NCBI GenBank assembly: GCA_030538235.1
Contig: JAUNUJ010000001.1
Span: 108,978 to 172,977, forward strand
Origin: Alcaligenaceae bacterium
GTDB lineage: Bacteria; Pseudomonadota; Gammaproteobacteria; Burkholderiales; Burkholderiaceae_B
Reading direction: 5' to 3'
Length of the DNA: 64,000 bases
The notes under the pieces were generated by a model, which was not told the origin of the DNA, did not search any database, and saw only the letters and a list, made by a program, of their open reading frames with translations. The stretch's first letter is position 1. Each line of letters begins with the position of its first letter. Below, piece by piece: positions 8,341 through 17,992 of this stretch. The translations under genes were made by a program, and so were the position numbers.

Positions 8341-9186
8341 ATGGATCTTATTTATCTTTTAAAAGCCGCCTTTATAGGTATTATCGAGGGTTTGAGTGAG
8401 TTTTTACCGATCTCGAGCACTGCACATTTAATTATCTGGGGCGACTGGATAAATTTTGATTCCGGTGATGTCAAAGTCTTTGAAATTGTTATTCAGTTCG
8501 GCTCTATTATGGCGGTGATCTGGATCTATAGACATTATTTGATTGATTTGGTGCGTGGCCTATTACGGCGAGAAACCAAGCAGCTGTTGGTTGTGCGAAA
8601 TCTGATTTTGGCCTTTATGCCGGCTGCGATCATTGGCTTATTGATTATCGACCAAGTTGCTAAGCTACTGGATGGTAAGTTCTTCGTCTATGTCTTTACG
8701 CTGATCGTCGGAGGTTTTATCATGCTATGGGTCGAGAGCCGTCCTCAAATGAGTAAAGCTAATCAGCAGGTCGATGAAAATGCCCCGCCCGGTGAGGGTC
8801 TTGAGGACATCACTTGGAAGCAAGCCTTAGTGGTTGGTTTTGCTCAATGTTTGGCGATGGTGCCGGGTACTTCACGCTCTGGAGCCACAATTATCTCCGG
8901 CATGATTGCCGGTATTCCACGTCGTGCAGCCACAGAGTTTTCTTTCTTTTTGGCCATGCCGACGATGTTGGCAGCCACGGTTCTGAGTCTCTATAAATAT
9001 GGCGATCAGCTAAGTAGCGAAAATTTCTCGGCAATTGTGGTTGGGTTTATTTTTGCTTTCTTGAGTGCGCTAGTTTTAGTGCGGGCTATTTTGCGCTTTG
9101 TCTCTAAGCATAGCTATAAGCCTTTTGCCTATTATCGAATTGTTTTTGGCGCCGTCGTCGGCTTATGGGCTTTAGGTTACTTATAG
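8341..9186 (+). CDS. uppP: Undecaprenyl-diphosphatase
   Basis: Integral-membrane phosphatase (BacA/UppP) recycling undecaprenyl diphosphate for cell-wall and O-antigen synthesis; overexpression gives bacitracin resistance. The 281 residues show both signature regions: EGLSEFLPISSTAHLI near the N-terminus and MVPGTSRSGATI in the second half, with about eight hydrophobic helices. The stop codon lies inside the palindrome TATAGCGCTATA (9182-9193). It converges on lpxH with 38 bp between, holding a strong hairpin. Confidence 0.96.
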   Translation: MDLIYLLKAAFIGIIEGLSEFLPISSTAHLIIWGDWINFDSGDVKVFEIVIQFGSIMAVIWIYRHYLIDLVRGLLRRETKQLLVVRNLILAFMPAAIIGLLIIDQVAKLLDGKFFVYVFTLIVGGFIMLWVESRPQMSKANQQVDENAPPGEGLEDITWKQALVVGFAQCLAMVPGTSRSGATIISGMIAGIPRRAATEFSFFLAMPTMLAATVLSLYKYGDQLSSENFSAIVVGFIFAFLSALVLVRAILRFVSKHSYKPFAYYRIVFGAVVGLWALGYL

Positions 9187-9209
9187 CGCTATAGAGTGAC
9201 TTATCACTT

Positions 9210-9246
9210 AATTAGCGATTCGTCTTAATTAGGCGAATCGCTAATT
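9210..9246. terminator. Hairpin between convergent uppP and lpxH
   Basis: AATTAGCGATTCG (9210-9222) pairs perfectly with CGAATCGCTAATT (9234-9246) around an 11-base loop. The right arm covers the last codons of lpxH. It has only weak U-tracts on either side, so it may terminate both genes imperfectly or protect their 3' ends. Confidence 0.6.
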
Positions 9247-10007
9247 AATTGTACTCCGTCTTTAGTTAAGATGGCATAACCGCTACGTGGATGTTCCTGA
9301 TCGAGCTCCCAATCGGGTAATACTAAACGCCAATAGCTTTTGCCATTAATTTCTAATGCATGCTTTTTGGGCTTATGGGTATGGCCATGAATCATGCCAT
9401 TGAGTTTGGGGTAGCGCTTAAAAACCGCAGCGACTGTGCTGGGCACCACATCGCCTTTAGTGTCATCATAGCTAGGGGCAGCTTGTTTTTCTTTACTTTT
9501 TCTTCTGGCATTATTGGCAATATAGATACGCCAGCTCATCGGTAGTTGAAAAAAGAGTCTCTGCAACCAAGCTTGACGTGTCCAAGCTCTAAATAGCATA
9601 TAGCTCTTGTCATTAGTGCACAGTTCATCACCGTGACTTAAGTGGATTAGCTGATGGTCGACCTCTAAGAGTATTTGATCGTCTAATAGCGTCGCGCCAA
9701 TTAGCTTGGCAAAGTCATGACCCATTAAAAAATCACGATTACCGCGGACTAAATACAGCGGTTTTTTTGCGCTAAACGCTTGTAGATGGGCGATGGCTTC
9801 AACTAACCAGGGCTCGGGGTGTTGAATGGCAATGTCATCGCCAATCCAATAGTTGAAAATATCCCCCACTAAAATTAAGCTATCAGCCTGCAAGGCAGCC
9901 TGTTTTAGAAATTGATAAAAAACTTGATTAGTGCGGGGGATAGAAGGCCCCAGATGAATATCCGAGGCCAAATAAACAGTTGCTGTGAGACTAAGTTTAT
10001 TCAACAA
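9225..10007 (-). CDS. lpxH: UDP-2,3-diacylglucosamine diphosphatase
   Basis: Calcineurin-like phosphoesterase producing lipid X, the fourth step of lipid A synthesis, at the inner face of the inner membrane. All metal motifs are present: [46 protein letters not shown] and [10 protein letters not shown]. The only start that keeps the first motif is a TTG at 10007 (or the next codon, also TTG), overlapping the upstream cyclophilin gene by 11 bp, so translation is probably coupled. The 3' end sits within a hairpin shared with uppP. Confidence 0.94.
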   Translation of the reverse strand: MLNKLSLTATVYLASDIHLGPSIPRTNQVFYQFLKQAALQADSLILVGDIFNYWIGDDIAIQHPEPWLVEAIAHLQAFSAKKPLYLVRGNRDFLMGHDFAKLIGATLLDDQILLEVDHQLIHLSHGDELCTNDKSYMLFRAWTRQAWLQRLFFQLPMSWRIYIANNARRKSKEKQAAPSYDDTKGDVVPSTVAAVFKRYPKLNGMIHGHTHKPKKHALEINGKSYWRLVLPDWELDQEHPRSGYAILTKDGVQLISDSPN

Positions 10008-10614
10008 TTTCAGCGCTTTGAATCACCACGTCTTCGCGCGGTACATCACCGTGGAAACCGCGAGTGCCGGTTTCTACCTTTTCGATAGCATCGACTACTT
10101 CAGTCCCTTCCACCACTTTGCCGAAGACAGCATAACCCCAGCCTTGAACGCTTGGTGCAGTGAAGTTTAGGAAGTCGTTGTCCTTGGTATTGATAAAGAA
10201 CTGTGCAGAAGCAGAGTGCGGATCTTGGGTACGAGCCATGGCGACGGTGTATTTGTCATTTTTCAGGCCATTATCCGCTTCGTTTTTAATCGGTGCGTTA
10301 GTATTTTTCTGGTTCATGCCGGGTTCGAAACCGCCGCCTTGAATCATGAAGTTAGGAATCACACGGTGGAAGATGATGTTAGTGTAAAAACCGTCTTTAA
10401 CATAGTTAATAAAGTTTTCCGTGGTCACCGGTGCTTTTTCACCATCTAACTCCAGAACCATAACACCCATATTGGTGACTAATTTAACGCGTGTATTAGA
10501 CATAGAACTTAAATCCTTTTGATTACTTGTTTGAGATAGCGCCATGCCGGCTGGTGCCATGGCGAGAGTTGCCGCCATCGTTAATGCGACTAAACGGCTT
10601 GATTTTAACATCAT
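9997..10614 (-). CDS. Cyclophilin-type peptidyl-prolyl isomerase, apparent PpiA/PpiB hybrid with two starts
   Basis: Peptidyl-prolyl cis-trans isomerase of the cyclophilin family. Residues 40-205 form the catalytic domain ([46 protein letters not shown]). The long form begins [19 protein letters not shown], a convincing signal peptide, predicting a periplasmic PpiA-like product; its ATG directly follows the stop codon of the TPR gene. Residue 38 is another Met (10503-10501) opening [13 protein letters not shown], which looks like the normal N-terminus of a cytoplasmic PpiB, with AAAGGA about 10 bases before it. Related genomes often have separate adjacent ppiA and ppiB genes, so this may be a deletion fusion or a gene giving two products (inference). 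Confidence 0.93.
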   Translation of the reverse strand: MMLKSSRLVALTMAATLAMAPAGMALSQTSNQKDLSSMSNTRVKLVTNMGVMVLELDGEKAPVTTENFINYVKDGFYTNIIFHRVIPNFMIQGGGFEPGMNQKNTNAPIKNEADNGLKNDKYTVAMARTQDPHSASAQFFINTKDNDFLNFTAPSVQGWGYAVFGKVVEGTEVVDAIEKVETGTRGFHGDVPREDVVIQSAEIVE

Positions 10615-11523
10615 TTACTTTGATCCTCTTTGTAAGATTTGACGAACGGATTGTGCTGCTTGGGCAGCACCGCCAACACGCTGTTTAGCGGCAATGTCAA
10701 AGCTTTTTTCAGCTTTGAGTAAATGTACCATACCGAGGTTGCGCTGAGCGATACCGTAGTTGGGTCTGAGGGCAATGGCCATATTTAGGGACTCATAGGC
10801 CTCATCAAGAAGGCCCAAGCTCATTTGCATGGCCGCTAGGTTATTGTAGGGTTCTGGTAATTCAGGGTATTTGCTATTTAAGTCTTTATAACTTTCCAAG
10901 GCTTGCTGATGTTGACCCAAACCGGCAAAGGCGCGAGCCTGCAAAAAACGCAGTTGCACGTCTTCGCCCGGACTCTCGATATAGCCAGTGCTACTAAATA
11001 CCTTGGCGATTTCACTTAAGGCGGCTTGATGACGACCTGAATTAATCAGGCCATTAATGCGCTGACTTAATTGGCTTCTGCTTTCGGGTAAACTGGTGTC
11101 CACAGAGGGTTCCAGTTTCTTTAAGACATTGGCTAAACCCTGCCATCCACCATCGCGCTCAGTTTCTGCTGTGCCGGTGACGATAGGTTCTGGTGTTGTG
11201 GTGCTACCATCGGGCACAGAGACTGCTTCGTCAACGGATGTAGCGGTAATCGATGTTGCCGCTACCTGACCATAGGGGGCGTCATGTTGTGCTCGGTTAA
11301 AGGTATCGAGGTCAACGCTATCGATTACGTCCAGACTGAGCTGGTCGCTGACTGCATTAACACCGCTTTGGGAATAGGGTTGAATGATCTGACCGCTTTC
11401 GTTCATTTGGGTCGGTACCTCAGGCAAGTCAGTCAAGGGAATATATTGGGCTAACACCGGGGTGTTAACATAGCTTAGAGCCAAGGCAAAAGCAAAATAA
11501 AAAGGAATCTTTCTCTTATTCAT
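10615..11523 (-). CDS. Secreted tetratricopeptide-repeat protein
   Basis: Exported protein of 302 residues with a signal peptide (KIPFYFAFALALSYVNTPVLA|QY). Residues 35-150 are a low-complexity, Thr/Pro/Gln-rich stretch. The C-terminal half (about 155-275) has TPR-like helical repeats: HQAALSEIAKVFSSTGYI, LGQHQQALESYKDLNSKY and LGLLDEAYESLNMAIALRPN, typical of protein-protein interaction scaffolds. I chose ATG 11523 over the TTG at 11538 as neither has a strong ribosome-binding site. It is adjacent to the cyclophilin (TAA-ATG contact) and divergent from cysS; the same TPR-cyclophilin-lpxH order is seen in other Alcaligenaceae. Possible role in envelope protein assembly is inference. Confidence 0.8.
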   Translation of the reverse strand: MNKRKIPFYFAFALALSYVNTPVLAQYIPLTDLPEVPTQMNESGQIIQPYSQSGVNAVSDQLSLDVIDSVDLDTFNRAQHDAPYGQVAATSITATSVDEAVSVPDGSTTTPEPIVTGTAETERDGGWQGLANVLKKLEPSVDTSLPESRSQLSQRINGLINSGRHQAALSEIAKVFSSTGYIESPGEDVQLRFLQARAFAGLGQHQQALESYKDLNSKYPELPEPYNNLAAMQMSLGLLDEAYESLNMAIALRPNYGIAQRNLGMVHLLKAEKSFDIAAKQRVGGAAQAAQSVRQILQRGSK

Positions 11524-11611
11524 CGGGGCAATACTCAACAGAAATGGCGCTAGATTGCTATACTTAACGATCTTAATTAATCTCCTATTGTATCTTTATT
11601 TTTCATAACCT

Positions 11612-13063
11612 ATGTTGATATATAACTCTTTGACACGTCGCAAAGATGAATTAAAGCCCGTTGAGCCAAATAAAATCCGTATGTACGTTTGTGGTATGAC
11701 CGTCTATGACTTTTGTCACTTAGGTCATGCTCGTATGTTGGTGAGTTTTGATGTGGTGCAGCGCTGGTTACGTAGTCAGGGTTATGAGGTCAATTATGTG
11801 CGTAATGTCACTGATATTGACGATAAGATTATTCGTCGTGCCGTTGCGACGCAGCAGCGCTTACATCAGGTGACCAGCTTCTTCACCGAGGCCATGCATG
11901 CTGATGAGCGCGCTTTAGCAGTACAGTCACCGGACCATGAGCCTCGCGCTACCCGTCATGTGCAGGGGATGGTCGATATTATTCAAGCCCTTGAGGAAAA
12001 AGGTCTAGCCTATCAGGGGGCTGATGGCGATGTGAATTTCCGTGTTCGCAGCTTCCCTGACTATGGTAAGTTATCTGGCCGTAGTCCCGATGAGATGCGC
12101 GCCGGTGAGCGTGTTGCTGTTTCTGATGCCAAAGAGGATCCGCTCGATTTCGTCCTCTGGAAGGCTGCTAAAACCGAGGATCCGGAAGACACTAAGTGGG
12201 ATTCTCCCTACGGTGTGGGTCGTCCAGGTTGGCATATTGAGTGTTCAGCCATGAGTCGTGATCTGTTAGGCATGCCATTAGATATTCATGGCGGTGGTCC
12301 GGATTTGAAATTTCCTCATCACGAAAATGAAATCGCTCAATCTGAGGGTGCCTTTGGCGGGTCTTTAGCAAATCACTGGATGCATTGCGGTCCATTGATG
12401 GTCGATGATGACAAAATGTCCAAATCTCTCGGCAATTTTATGACGATTCGTCAAGTTATCGGTACTGATAAAGTCAGTCCCGAGGTTGCAGATTATCCCT
12501 ATCATGTCCGTGAAGCTGAGATGCTACGCTTCTTTATTGTACGTAACCATTATCGTAGCCAGCAAAACTTTGCGCCTGACAATCTAAACGATGCGCAAGT
12601 AGCCTTAGACCGTTTTTATCAAGGTTTGAATAACATCGGTTTTGATGAGGTCGAAGTGGATTGGGATAGCGAGCATGCCCACGCGTTTAAAGCAGCGATG
12701 AATGACGACTTCAATACACCGGTAGCGATTGCTGTTTTATTTGATATGCTTAATCAGGCTAATCGCGAAAAAAACCGTGCCTTAGCGTCACAAATGCGTG
12801 CTCTTGGTGAGGTTTTAGGCATTTTACAACAGGATCCTGCTGAGTATTTGCGATCGTATTCTCGTTATACTCGCTTAGGAGCGGAGCAGAGTAGTGACCG
12901 CGATTTGACTGAAGCAGCAATCGAGGACTTAATTAAACAGCGTACAGATGCCAAATCGGCTAGAGATTTTGCTTTGGCCGATCAGATTCGTGAGCAGCTA
13001 AAGCAGTCAGGTATTGAGTTAGAGGATAAACCCGGTGGTCTAACCCAATGGCGTAGGATTTAG
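11612..13063 (+). CDS. cysS: Cysteinyl-tRNA synthetase
   Basis: Class I aminoacyl-tRNA synthetase charging tRNA-Cys. The 483 residues carry the HIGH-like CHLGHARML, the zinc-site residues ([26 protein letters not shown]) and the KMSKS loop in [11 protein letters not shown]. The C-terminal DALR-type helical domain ends with a typical [20 protein letters not shown]. It starts a run with a DNA glycosylase gene (1 base after the stop codon), accA and tilS. Divergent from the TPR gene over about 90 bp. Confidence 0.97.
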   Translation: MLIYNSLTRRKDELKPVEPNKIRMYVCGMTVYDFCHLGHARMLVSFDVVQRWLRSQGYEVNYVRNVTDIDDKIIRRAVATQQRLHQVTSFFTEAMHADERALAVQSPDHEPRATRHVQGMVDIIQALEEKGLAYQGADGDVNFRVRSFPDYGKLSGRSPDEMRAGERVAVSDAKEDPLDFVLWKAAKTEDPEDTKWDSPYGVGRPGWHIECSAMSRDLLGMPLDIHGGGPDLKFPHHENEIAQSEGAFGGSLANHWMHCGPLMVDDDKMSKSLGNFMTIRQVIGTDKVSPEVADYPYHVREAEMLRFFIVRNHYRSQQNFAPDNLNDAQVALDRFYQGLNNIGFDEVEVDWDSEHAHAFKAAMNDDFNTPVAIAVLFDMLNQANREKNRALASQMRALGEVLGILQQDPAEYLRSYSRYTRLGAEQSSDRDLTEAAIEDLIKQRTDAKSARDFALADQIREQLKQSGIELEDKPGGLTQWRRI

Positions 13064-13064
13064 T

Positions 13065-13700
13065 ATGTCTACAATCGGGACTAAATTGCTTTATTGGGAT
13101 GAAGCGGTTGAGCATTTAAAAAGCAACGACCGTATTCTGAACAAGATTATTACCATGTACGAGGGGGAGTATTTTCCCACCAGCAATCATGGTGCATTTA
13201 CTACGCTGGCGAGATCGTTGATTTCAGTCCAGTCTTCCGCTGTTCGCGCCAATGAAACATGGCGCGATCTAGTGAAACTTTGTGGTCAGGGGCCTACGAT
13301 ACAGTGTATTAGTTCACGTACTGTTGAGCAGTTGATGGCGATCGGTATCGCCAGACGCAAGGCGACAAATTTAATCGATCTTGCAAATCACTTTGAAGCA
13401 AGAACCGTTAATCCTGCAAAATGGTCTAAAATGTCTGATCAAGAGGTGATTAACGATCTGTGTCAGATTCGTGGCATTGGTGCCTGGACCGCACAGATGT
13501 TTTTGATTTTTAATTTATATCGGCCAAATGTATTACCCCTAGAGGACGCTAGACTACTTAAGGCCGTTTCCAAGCATTATTTTAGTGGTGAGCCGGTGTC
13601 ACGATATGAAATTCGTGAGCTTGCCGATAATTGGCAACCTTGGCAGACCGTAGCGACTTGGTATATGTGGCGTAGTCTAGCTGATGGTAGCCAAGCATAG
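13065..13700 (+). CDS. DNA-3-methyladenine glycosylase II (AlkA-like, HhH-GPD)
   Basis: Base-excision repair glycosylase removing alkylated purines. The 211-residue protein is the short HhH-GPD form lacking the E. coli AlkA N-terminal domain. Features: TLARSLISVQSSAVRANETW, the helix-hairpin-helix with its Gly loop LCQIRGIGAWTAQMFLIF, and the catalytic-Asp region VLPLEDARLLKAV, where the usual P.D of the family is P-L-E-D. Starts 1 base after the cysS stop codon, so co-translated; precedes accA by 45 bp. This cysS-glycosylase-accA order is conserved in Bordetella-like genomes. Confidence 0.92.
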   Translation: MSTIGTKLLYWDEAVEHLKSNDRILNKIITMYEGEYFPTSNHGAFTTLARSLISVQSSAVRANETWRDLVKLCGQGPTIQCISSRTVEQLMAIGIARRKATNLIDLANHFEARTVNPAKWSKMSDQEVINDLCQIRGIGAWTAQMFLIFNLYRPNVLPLEDARLLKAVSKHYFSGEPVSRYEIRELADNWQPWQTVATWYMWRSLADGSQA

Positions 13701-13745
13701 CAAAGACATATCACTCAGTAGAGTAAAAGGTTATAGAGCAAAAAG

Positions 13746-14708
13746 ATGAAAAATACCTATTTGGAATTTGAAAAACCAATCGAAGAATTGGAGCAGAAAA
13801 TTGATCAGCTACGTTTTATGTCGGGCGATTCGGTCGTCGATATATCGGAAGAGATCACGAAGCTCCAACAAAAGAGTGACGATTTAACCGAATCCATTTA
13901 CAAAAAATTGTCACCTTGGCAGACGGCATTGGTTGCGCGTCATCCACAGCGTCCCTATACCTTGGATTATATTGAGGCGATTTTCACTGATTTCCATGAG
14001 CTGCACGGTGATCGCATGTATGCCGATGACCCGGCGATTGTTGGTGGTTTAGCCCGCTTCAATGGCGAGCCTTGTGTGGTTATTGGTCACCAAAAAGGTC
14101 GTGACACTAAGGAGCGCGCCCGTCGTAATTTTGGTATGCCAAGACCCGAAGGCTATCGTAAAGCCCTGCGCTTTATGCGTTTAGCCGAAAAGTTCGGTTT
14201 ACCGGTTTTTACCTTTATTGATACTCCGGGTGCTTATCCTGGTATCGGTGCCGAGGAACGTGGTCAATCAGAGGCGATTGGGCAAAATCTTTACACCATG
14301 GCTGAGCTTAAAGTGCCCTTGATTGCGACCATTATCGGTGAGGGCGGTTCAGGTGGTGCATTAGCGATTGCTGTCGGTGATGTGGTACAAATGCTGCAAT
14401 ACGCTACTTATGCGGTGATTTCGCCTGAGGGTTGTGCTTCTATTTTATGGCGTAGCGCTGATAAAGCGCCGGTCGCTGCCGAGGCGTTAGCTATTACAGC
14501 GCCTAAATTAGAGCAATTAGGCCTGATTGATAAAATCATCGAAGAGCCTGTTGGTGGCGCGCATCGAGACTCTAAGTTGATGTACAGAAATCTACGTCGA
14601 GCTCTGTCTGAGTCTTTGCGTTCATTGTCCGGTTTAAGCTCAAAGCAATTGGTAGAGCGTCGACTTGAGCGTTTAATGGCTTATGGCAGCTTCGTTGAGA
14701 AAGCCTAA
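13746..14708 (+). CDS. accA: Acetyl-CoA carboxylase carboxyltransferase subunit alpha
   Basis: Alpha subunit of the carboxyltransferase that makes malonyl-CoA for fatty-acid synthesis, partner of AccD. Length 320 is standard. Seen are the N-terminal coiled region, [39 protein letters not shown], the oxyanion-type [19 protein letters not shown], and [15 protein letters not shown]. It overlaps the start of tilS by 26 bases. Upstream spacing to the glycosylase is 45 bp. Confidence 0.97.
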   Translation: MKNTYLEFEKPIEELEQKIDQLRFMSGDSVVDISEEITKLQQKSDDLTESIYKKLSPWQTALVARHPQRPYTLDYIEAIFTDFHELHGDRMYADDPAIVGGLARFNGEPCVVIGHQKGRDTKERARRNFGMPRPEGYRKALRFMRLAEKFGLPVFTFIDTPGAYPGIGAEERGQSEAIGQNLYTMAELKVPLIATIIGEGGSGGALAIAVGDVVQMLQYATYAVISPEGCASILWRSADKAPVAAEALAITAPKLEQLGLIDKIIEEPVGGAHRDSKLMYRNLRRALSESLRSLSGLSSKQLVERRLERLMAYGSFVEKA

Positions 14709-15780
14709 TCCGCTGAGCAGCGACATTTATCCCCAATTAGTTAGTTTTTATGAAGCCAAAGAGACCACAGTCTTAACTAAAGCGCTGGTTACTTTATTGG
14801 CTTCTCTTCAAACGTCCATATCGACACAGGGCAGCGCAGATAAGTTAAAAATCGCCATCGGTTTAAGTGGTGGCGCTGACTCTTCTATGCTGCTGGCGAC
14901 TCTGGCTCCCCTAGTGCGTCAGTTTAGTCTTTCCTTGCATATTATCCATATTCATCACGGTTTGATGGCTGATGCCGATGCTTGGGCCGAACATTGTCAA
15001 TCGTTAGCGGCATATTTCGGTTTTCAATGTGAGGTCTTGAGGGTTGAGGTGGAGCCTCAAAGTGGACTAGGCGAAGAAGCGGCGGCCCGTGTGGCCCGTT
15101 ATCAAGCGTATAGCGATTATTGCCAAATTCATGCTATTCAACATTTTATCTTGGCCCATCATTTAAATGATCAAGCTGAGACGTTATTGCTGCGTTTGCT
15201 ACGTGGCACCGGGGTCAAGGGTATGACCGGTATGCTGAGTGCGCATCTTTACGGTGGTGTGACCTATCATCGGCCATGGTTGACTATTGATAGGAAGTTA
15301 ATCACAGAGGCGGCTACGGTTTTTACAGGGTTGAGTGGCTTTACCATGATCCGCGACCCCAGTAATCTGGATCTTCGCTACAAAAGAGCGGCTGTGCGAC
15401 GTTTATTAATTCCCGGTTTAGACCAAGCTTGGCCGCAGTGGAAACAAACCTTAAGCCGACACGCTGGTTTAATGTCAGAAGCTCAAGAGCTTTTAGATGA
15501 GCTTGCCGAAAGTGATTTACAAGAGCTTGACCTGAAGGATGAGGGCCGAAGTTTTTGTTTGGCTAGTTGGCGCCAGCTCTCTGAACGCAGGCAAGCCAAT
15601 GTTCTGCGCTATTGGCTTGCTCTGCATGGTGTTCAGATGCCGACGGAGCGACGTATCAATGATTGGTTGCGACAACTTAGAGAAGTTCATCAATTAGGCT
15701 TTGATCGTAGTCTGAGTTTGCAGCATCAAAGGTGGCGCATTGTGGTGATGCGCGGCCGAGTTTGTTTGAGTTTAAACTAA
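14683..15780 (+). CDS. tilS: tRNA(Ile)-lysidine synthase
   Basis: ATP-dependent PP-loop enzyme attaching lysine to C34 of the AUA-reading tRNA-Ile, an essential decoding modification. The PP-loop [12 protein letters not shown] is at about residues 58-70, followed by [17 protein letters not shown] and the conserved [20 protein letters not shown] with [14 protein letters not shown]. Length 365 against 432 in E. coli reflects a short C-terminal domain. The start ATG lies 26 bases inside accA with a weak ribosome-binding site, and no other Met precedes the PP-loop; an internal non-ATG start is possible. Confidence 0.94.
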   Translation: MAASLRKPNPLSSDIYPQLVSFYEAKETTVLTKALVTLLASLQTSISTQGSADKLKIAIGLSGGADSSMLLATLAPLVRQFSLSLHIIHIHHGLMADADAWAEHCQSLAAYFGFQCEVLRVEVEPQSGLGEEAAARVARYQAYSDYCQIHAIQHFILAHHLNDQAETLLLRLLRGTGVKGMTGMLSAHLYGGVTYHRPWLTIDRKLITEAATVFTGLSGFTMIRDPSNLDLRYKRAAVRRLLIPGLDQAWPQWKQTLSRHAGLMSEAQELLDELAESDLQELDLKDEGRSFCLASWRQLSERRQANVLRYWLALHGVQMPTERRINDWLRQLREVHQLGFDRSLSLQHQRWRIVVMRGRVCLSLN

Positions 15781-15820
15781 AATTTACAGCTACTGTCGCA
15801 GCACTGTACAGGGTAAGCGC

Positions 15821-16876
15821 TTAAGCAAATAATAGCTGTAACACAATCCCTGCCACAATTAACCAGACAAATACCACTAAGCCCAAGGCAAATGGGCGCG
15901 GTCCGGCCGCTTTAAAGGTGGAGAGTTGAGTGCTTAGTCCTAAACCTGCCATCGCCATCATCAATAAAATATTATCAAGCCATAAAATTTGGCTAATGTA
16001 GCTCTGCGGGATTGGCAGCATCGAATTCAGTACAATCATTAGCAAAAACCAGACCGCAAACCAGGGCAAAGCCACGCGCTTTGACGCTACTTCACCGCCC
16101 TTTGTGCGACTTGTTCGACTATCCTGCCGATAAAAAATAAACGAAATAGCAAATAAAAAGGGCGCTAACATAATCACCCGTACCATCTTTGCCAAAATAG
16201 CGGTATCAGCGACCTCTGTGCCCAATACTTTGCCAATAGCCACAACTTGCGCTACTTCATGCACTGAAGAACCCACGTAAACACCAAAGGCGGCGTCAGT
16301 AATGTAGTGTGTAAAAACAGGGTAGAGCAGTGGATAGATAAAAATAGCCAACGTACCGAATAGCACAATAATCGTGACAGCTTGGCTGACGGCGGCGGTT
16401 TTGGCACGAGCTACCGAGGCCGTGGCCATAATGGCAGCCGCACCACAAATACTACAACCGGCACCACTTAAAATAGTGGTGTCTTTATCCATCTTGAGGA
16501 CTTTAGTGCCAAAGTAGTAAGTCAATACAAAAGTCGAAATCAACATGATCGCGTCAATTAAAATGGCGTGTAAACCTAGGGCCCACACTTTATTGATGGT
16601 TAAATTAAAACCATACAAAATAATCCCCAGACGTAATAATTTGCTTTTGGCAAAATTGACACCGGGATTAGCGGCTCGACTAATTCGTTTAAAAAAGGTA
16701 TTGCCCACAACCATGCCCAATAAAATGGCATAGATTAAAGGGCTTAAACCATAATTTTGACCGATACCCATTCTGACCAAAATAGTAGAGACCACTACAA
16801 TCGCGGTGATTAGAAGTAAACCTGGCCAAAACTCTTTGACTTGGCTGAGGAAGGTGTTTTTTTGTGTTTGACTCAT
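15821..16876 (-). CDS. YeiH/UPF0324-family membrane transporter (putative sulfate or sulfite exporter)
   Basis: Inner-membrane protein of 351 residues with about ten helices, of the YeiH (UPF0324) family; some members are implicated in export of sulfate or sulfite formed in sulfonate degradation. Family signs are LIYAILLGMVVGNTFF, GINKVWALGLHAI-like second helix region, SGAGCSICGAAAIMATA (cysteine-containing re-entrant stretch), and YVGSSVHEVAQVVAIGK. It is divergent from a LysR-type regulator, as E. coli yeiH is from yeiE, and the next plus-strand gene encodes a persulfide-dioxygenase-like enzyme. Together these suggest sulfite handling. The exact anion is not known from sequence. Confidence 0.9.
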   Translation of the reverse strand: MSQTQKNTFLSQVKEFWPGLLLITAIVVVSTILVRMGIGQNYGLSPLIYAILLGMVVGNTFFKRISRAANPGVNFAKSKLLRLGIILYGFNLTINKVWALGLHAILIDAIMLISTFVLTYYFGTKVLKMDKDTTILSGAGCSICGAAAIMATASVARAKTAAVSQAVTIIVLFGTLAIFIYPLLYPVFTHYITDAAFGVYVGSSVHEVAQVVAIGKVLGTEVADTAILAKMVRVIMLAPFLFAISFIFYRQDSRTSRTKGGEVASKRVALPWFAVWFLLMIVLNSMLPIPQSYISQILWLDNILLMMAMAGLGLSTQLSTFKAAGPRPFALGLVVFVWLIVAGIVLQLLFA

Positions 16877-16923
16877 TGACTAACTGCTTGGAGGAAATAC
16901 TATCTGATTGTTTATTCTTTAGA

Positions 16924-16948
16924 TATATTAAACGCTTATACTAATAAA
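16924..16948. promoter_or_regulatory. Candidate LysR operator, yeiH-like/lysR intergenic region
   Basis: TATATTA (16924-16930) and TACTAATAAA (16939-16948) form an imperfect inverted repeat in the divergent promoter region. The same arms recur upstream of the persulfide-dioxygenase-like gene (17944-17965) with 5 rather than 8 bases between. AT-rich context makes chance similarity possible. Confidence 0.35.
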
Positions 16949-17023
16949 TGAAAATCAGTAATATAGGTATAATCTATCAATAAAATTTATATAAAGATAA
17001 GTTATTGATTACTAAGGATAGAA

Positions 17024-17932
17024 GTGAGAATTACTCTAAAACAGTTGGAAATTTTCTTGGCGGTTTATCACACAGGGACCACGGTAGCGGCGGCCGAACA
17101 GGTGTTTTTGTCCCAATCAGCAATTAGCATGGCTTTGAGTGAATTGGAAAAGCAATTGGATGCCACCTTATTCCAACGTGTGGGTAAGCGTCTGATAGCG
17201 ACACAACAAGCCCATATGCTGAGTTCTCTAGCGGGTGAAACCCTGAAACAGATTGAGCAAATTGAGTATTTATTTGATTTGAAAATGCAACGTTTAGTGA
17301 TTGGTGCCAGTACGACCATAGGCAATTACCTGTTGCCACGACTAATACGGGATTTTCAAGCACAATATCCTCAAATCGATATACGTCTAGCTATTTTTAA
17401 TAGTACTGATATTTGCGAAGGTCTATTGAATTATGACTATGATCTAGGTTTTATAGAGGGTGAAAACCCCTTTGTGGAGCTTAAAGCCACAGACTGGATG
17501 GAGGACGAACTGGTCTTATTCGCAGCTAAAAATAGTCGTTTTATTCAATCTTCTGAGCCCTTAGCTAGTTTAAGTGAGCTTGAGCATATACCTTTAATTC
17601 TTCGTGAAATAGGTTCCGGCACGAGGATATTTGTTCAAAATCACTTATTGCAGCATCTGAAAACTTCCAAGGTGATGGAGCTGGGCAATTCTGAAGCGAT
17701 AAAGCAAGCGGTTATTAATGATCTTGGTATTGGTTGTTTGTCGCGTTTTGCCCTACAGGATTTATTGGAATTGGATAAAATCAAGGTGTTATCTGTGCAG
17801 CAGGTTGATGCTTTAAGGCGTCCTTTGTATTTATTAGAGAATAAAAAAAGTCGCCATTCCGACGCCCATCAGAAATTTGTTGAATTTGCTTTTAACTATC
17901 GCTTTAATAGGGTGACAGAGCGGCAGATATAG
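17024..17932 (+). CDS. LysR-family transcriptional regulator (YeiE-like)
   Basis: DNA-binding regulator of 302 residues. The winged helix-turn-helix is at about 1-60 (ITLKQLEIFLAVYHTGTTVA, LSQSAISMALSELEKQLDATL), and the effector domain follows from about 90 (LVIGASTTIGNYLLPRLIRD, GEVSE-type pocket replaced here by FIEGENPFVEL). Starts with GTG at 17024 after AAGGA with 5 bases spacing. Divergent from the YeiH-like exporter and 60 bp upstream of the persulfide-dioxygenase-like gene, so both are likely targets. Sequence and context resemble YeiE and CysB-like sulfur regulators, but the effector is not identifiable. Confidence 0.92.
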   Translation: MRITLKQLEIFLAVYHTGTTVAAAEQVFLSQSAISMALSELEKQLDATLFQRVGKRLIATQQAHMLSSLAGETLKQIEQIEYLFDLKMQRLVIGASTTIGNYLLPRLIRDFQAQYPQIDIRLAIFNSTDICEGLLNYDYDLGFIEGENPFVELKATDWMEDELVLFAAKNSRFIQSSEPLASLSELEHIPLILREIGSGTRIFVQNHLLQHLKTSKVMELGNSEAIKQAVINDLGIGCLSRFALQDLLELDKIKVLSVQQVDALRRPLYLLENKKSRHSDAHQKFVEFAFNYRFNRVTERQI

Positions 17933-17943
17933 GGTACGATAGG

Positions 17944-17965
17944 TATATTAATACTTACTAATATA
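17944..17965. promoter_or_regulatory. Candidate LysR operator upstream of the MBL-fold gene
   Basis: TATATTA (17944-17950) and TAATATA (17959-17965) are exact inverted repeats, and the interval includes a T-N11-A pattern (T17948, A17960) typical of LysR boxes. It lies 30 to 50 bases upstream of the start codon of the next gene. Confidence 0.4.
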
Positions 17966-17992
17966 CATATAAGCAATTAAAGAGGACAATTT

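Noticed and set aside
9182..9193. 12-bp palindrome TATAGCGCTATA as a regulatory site
   Set aside because: It overlaps the uppP stop codon between convergent genes, so an operator role is unlikely; the adjacent long hairpin explains termination better.
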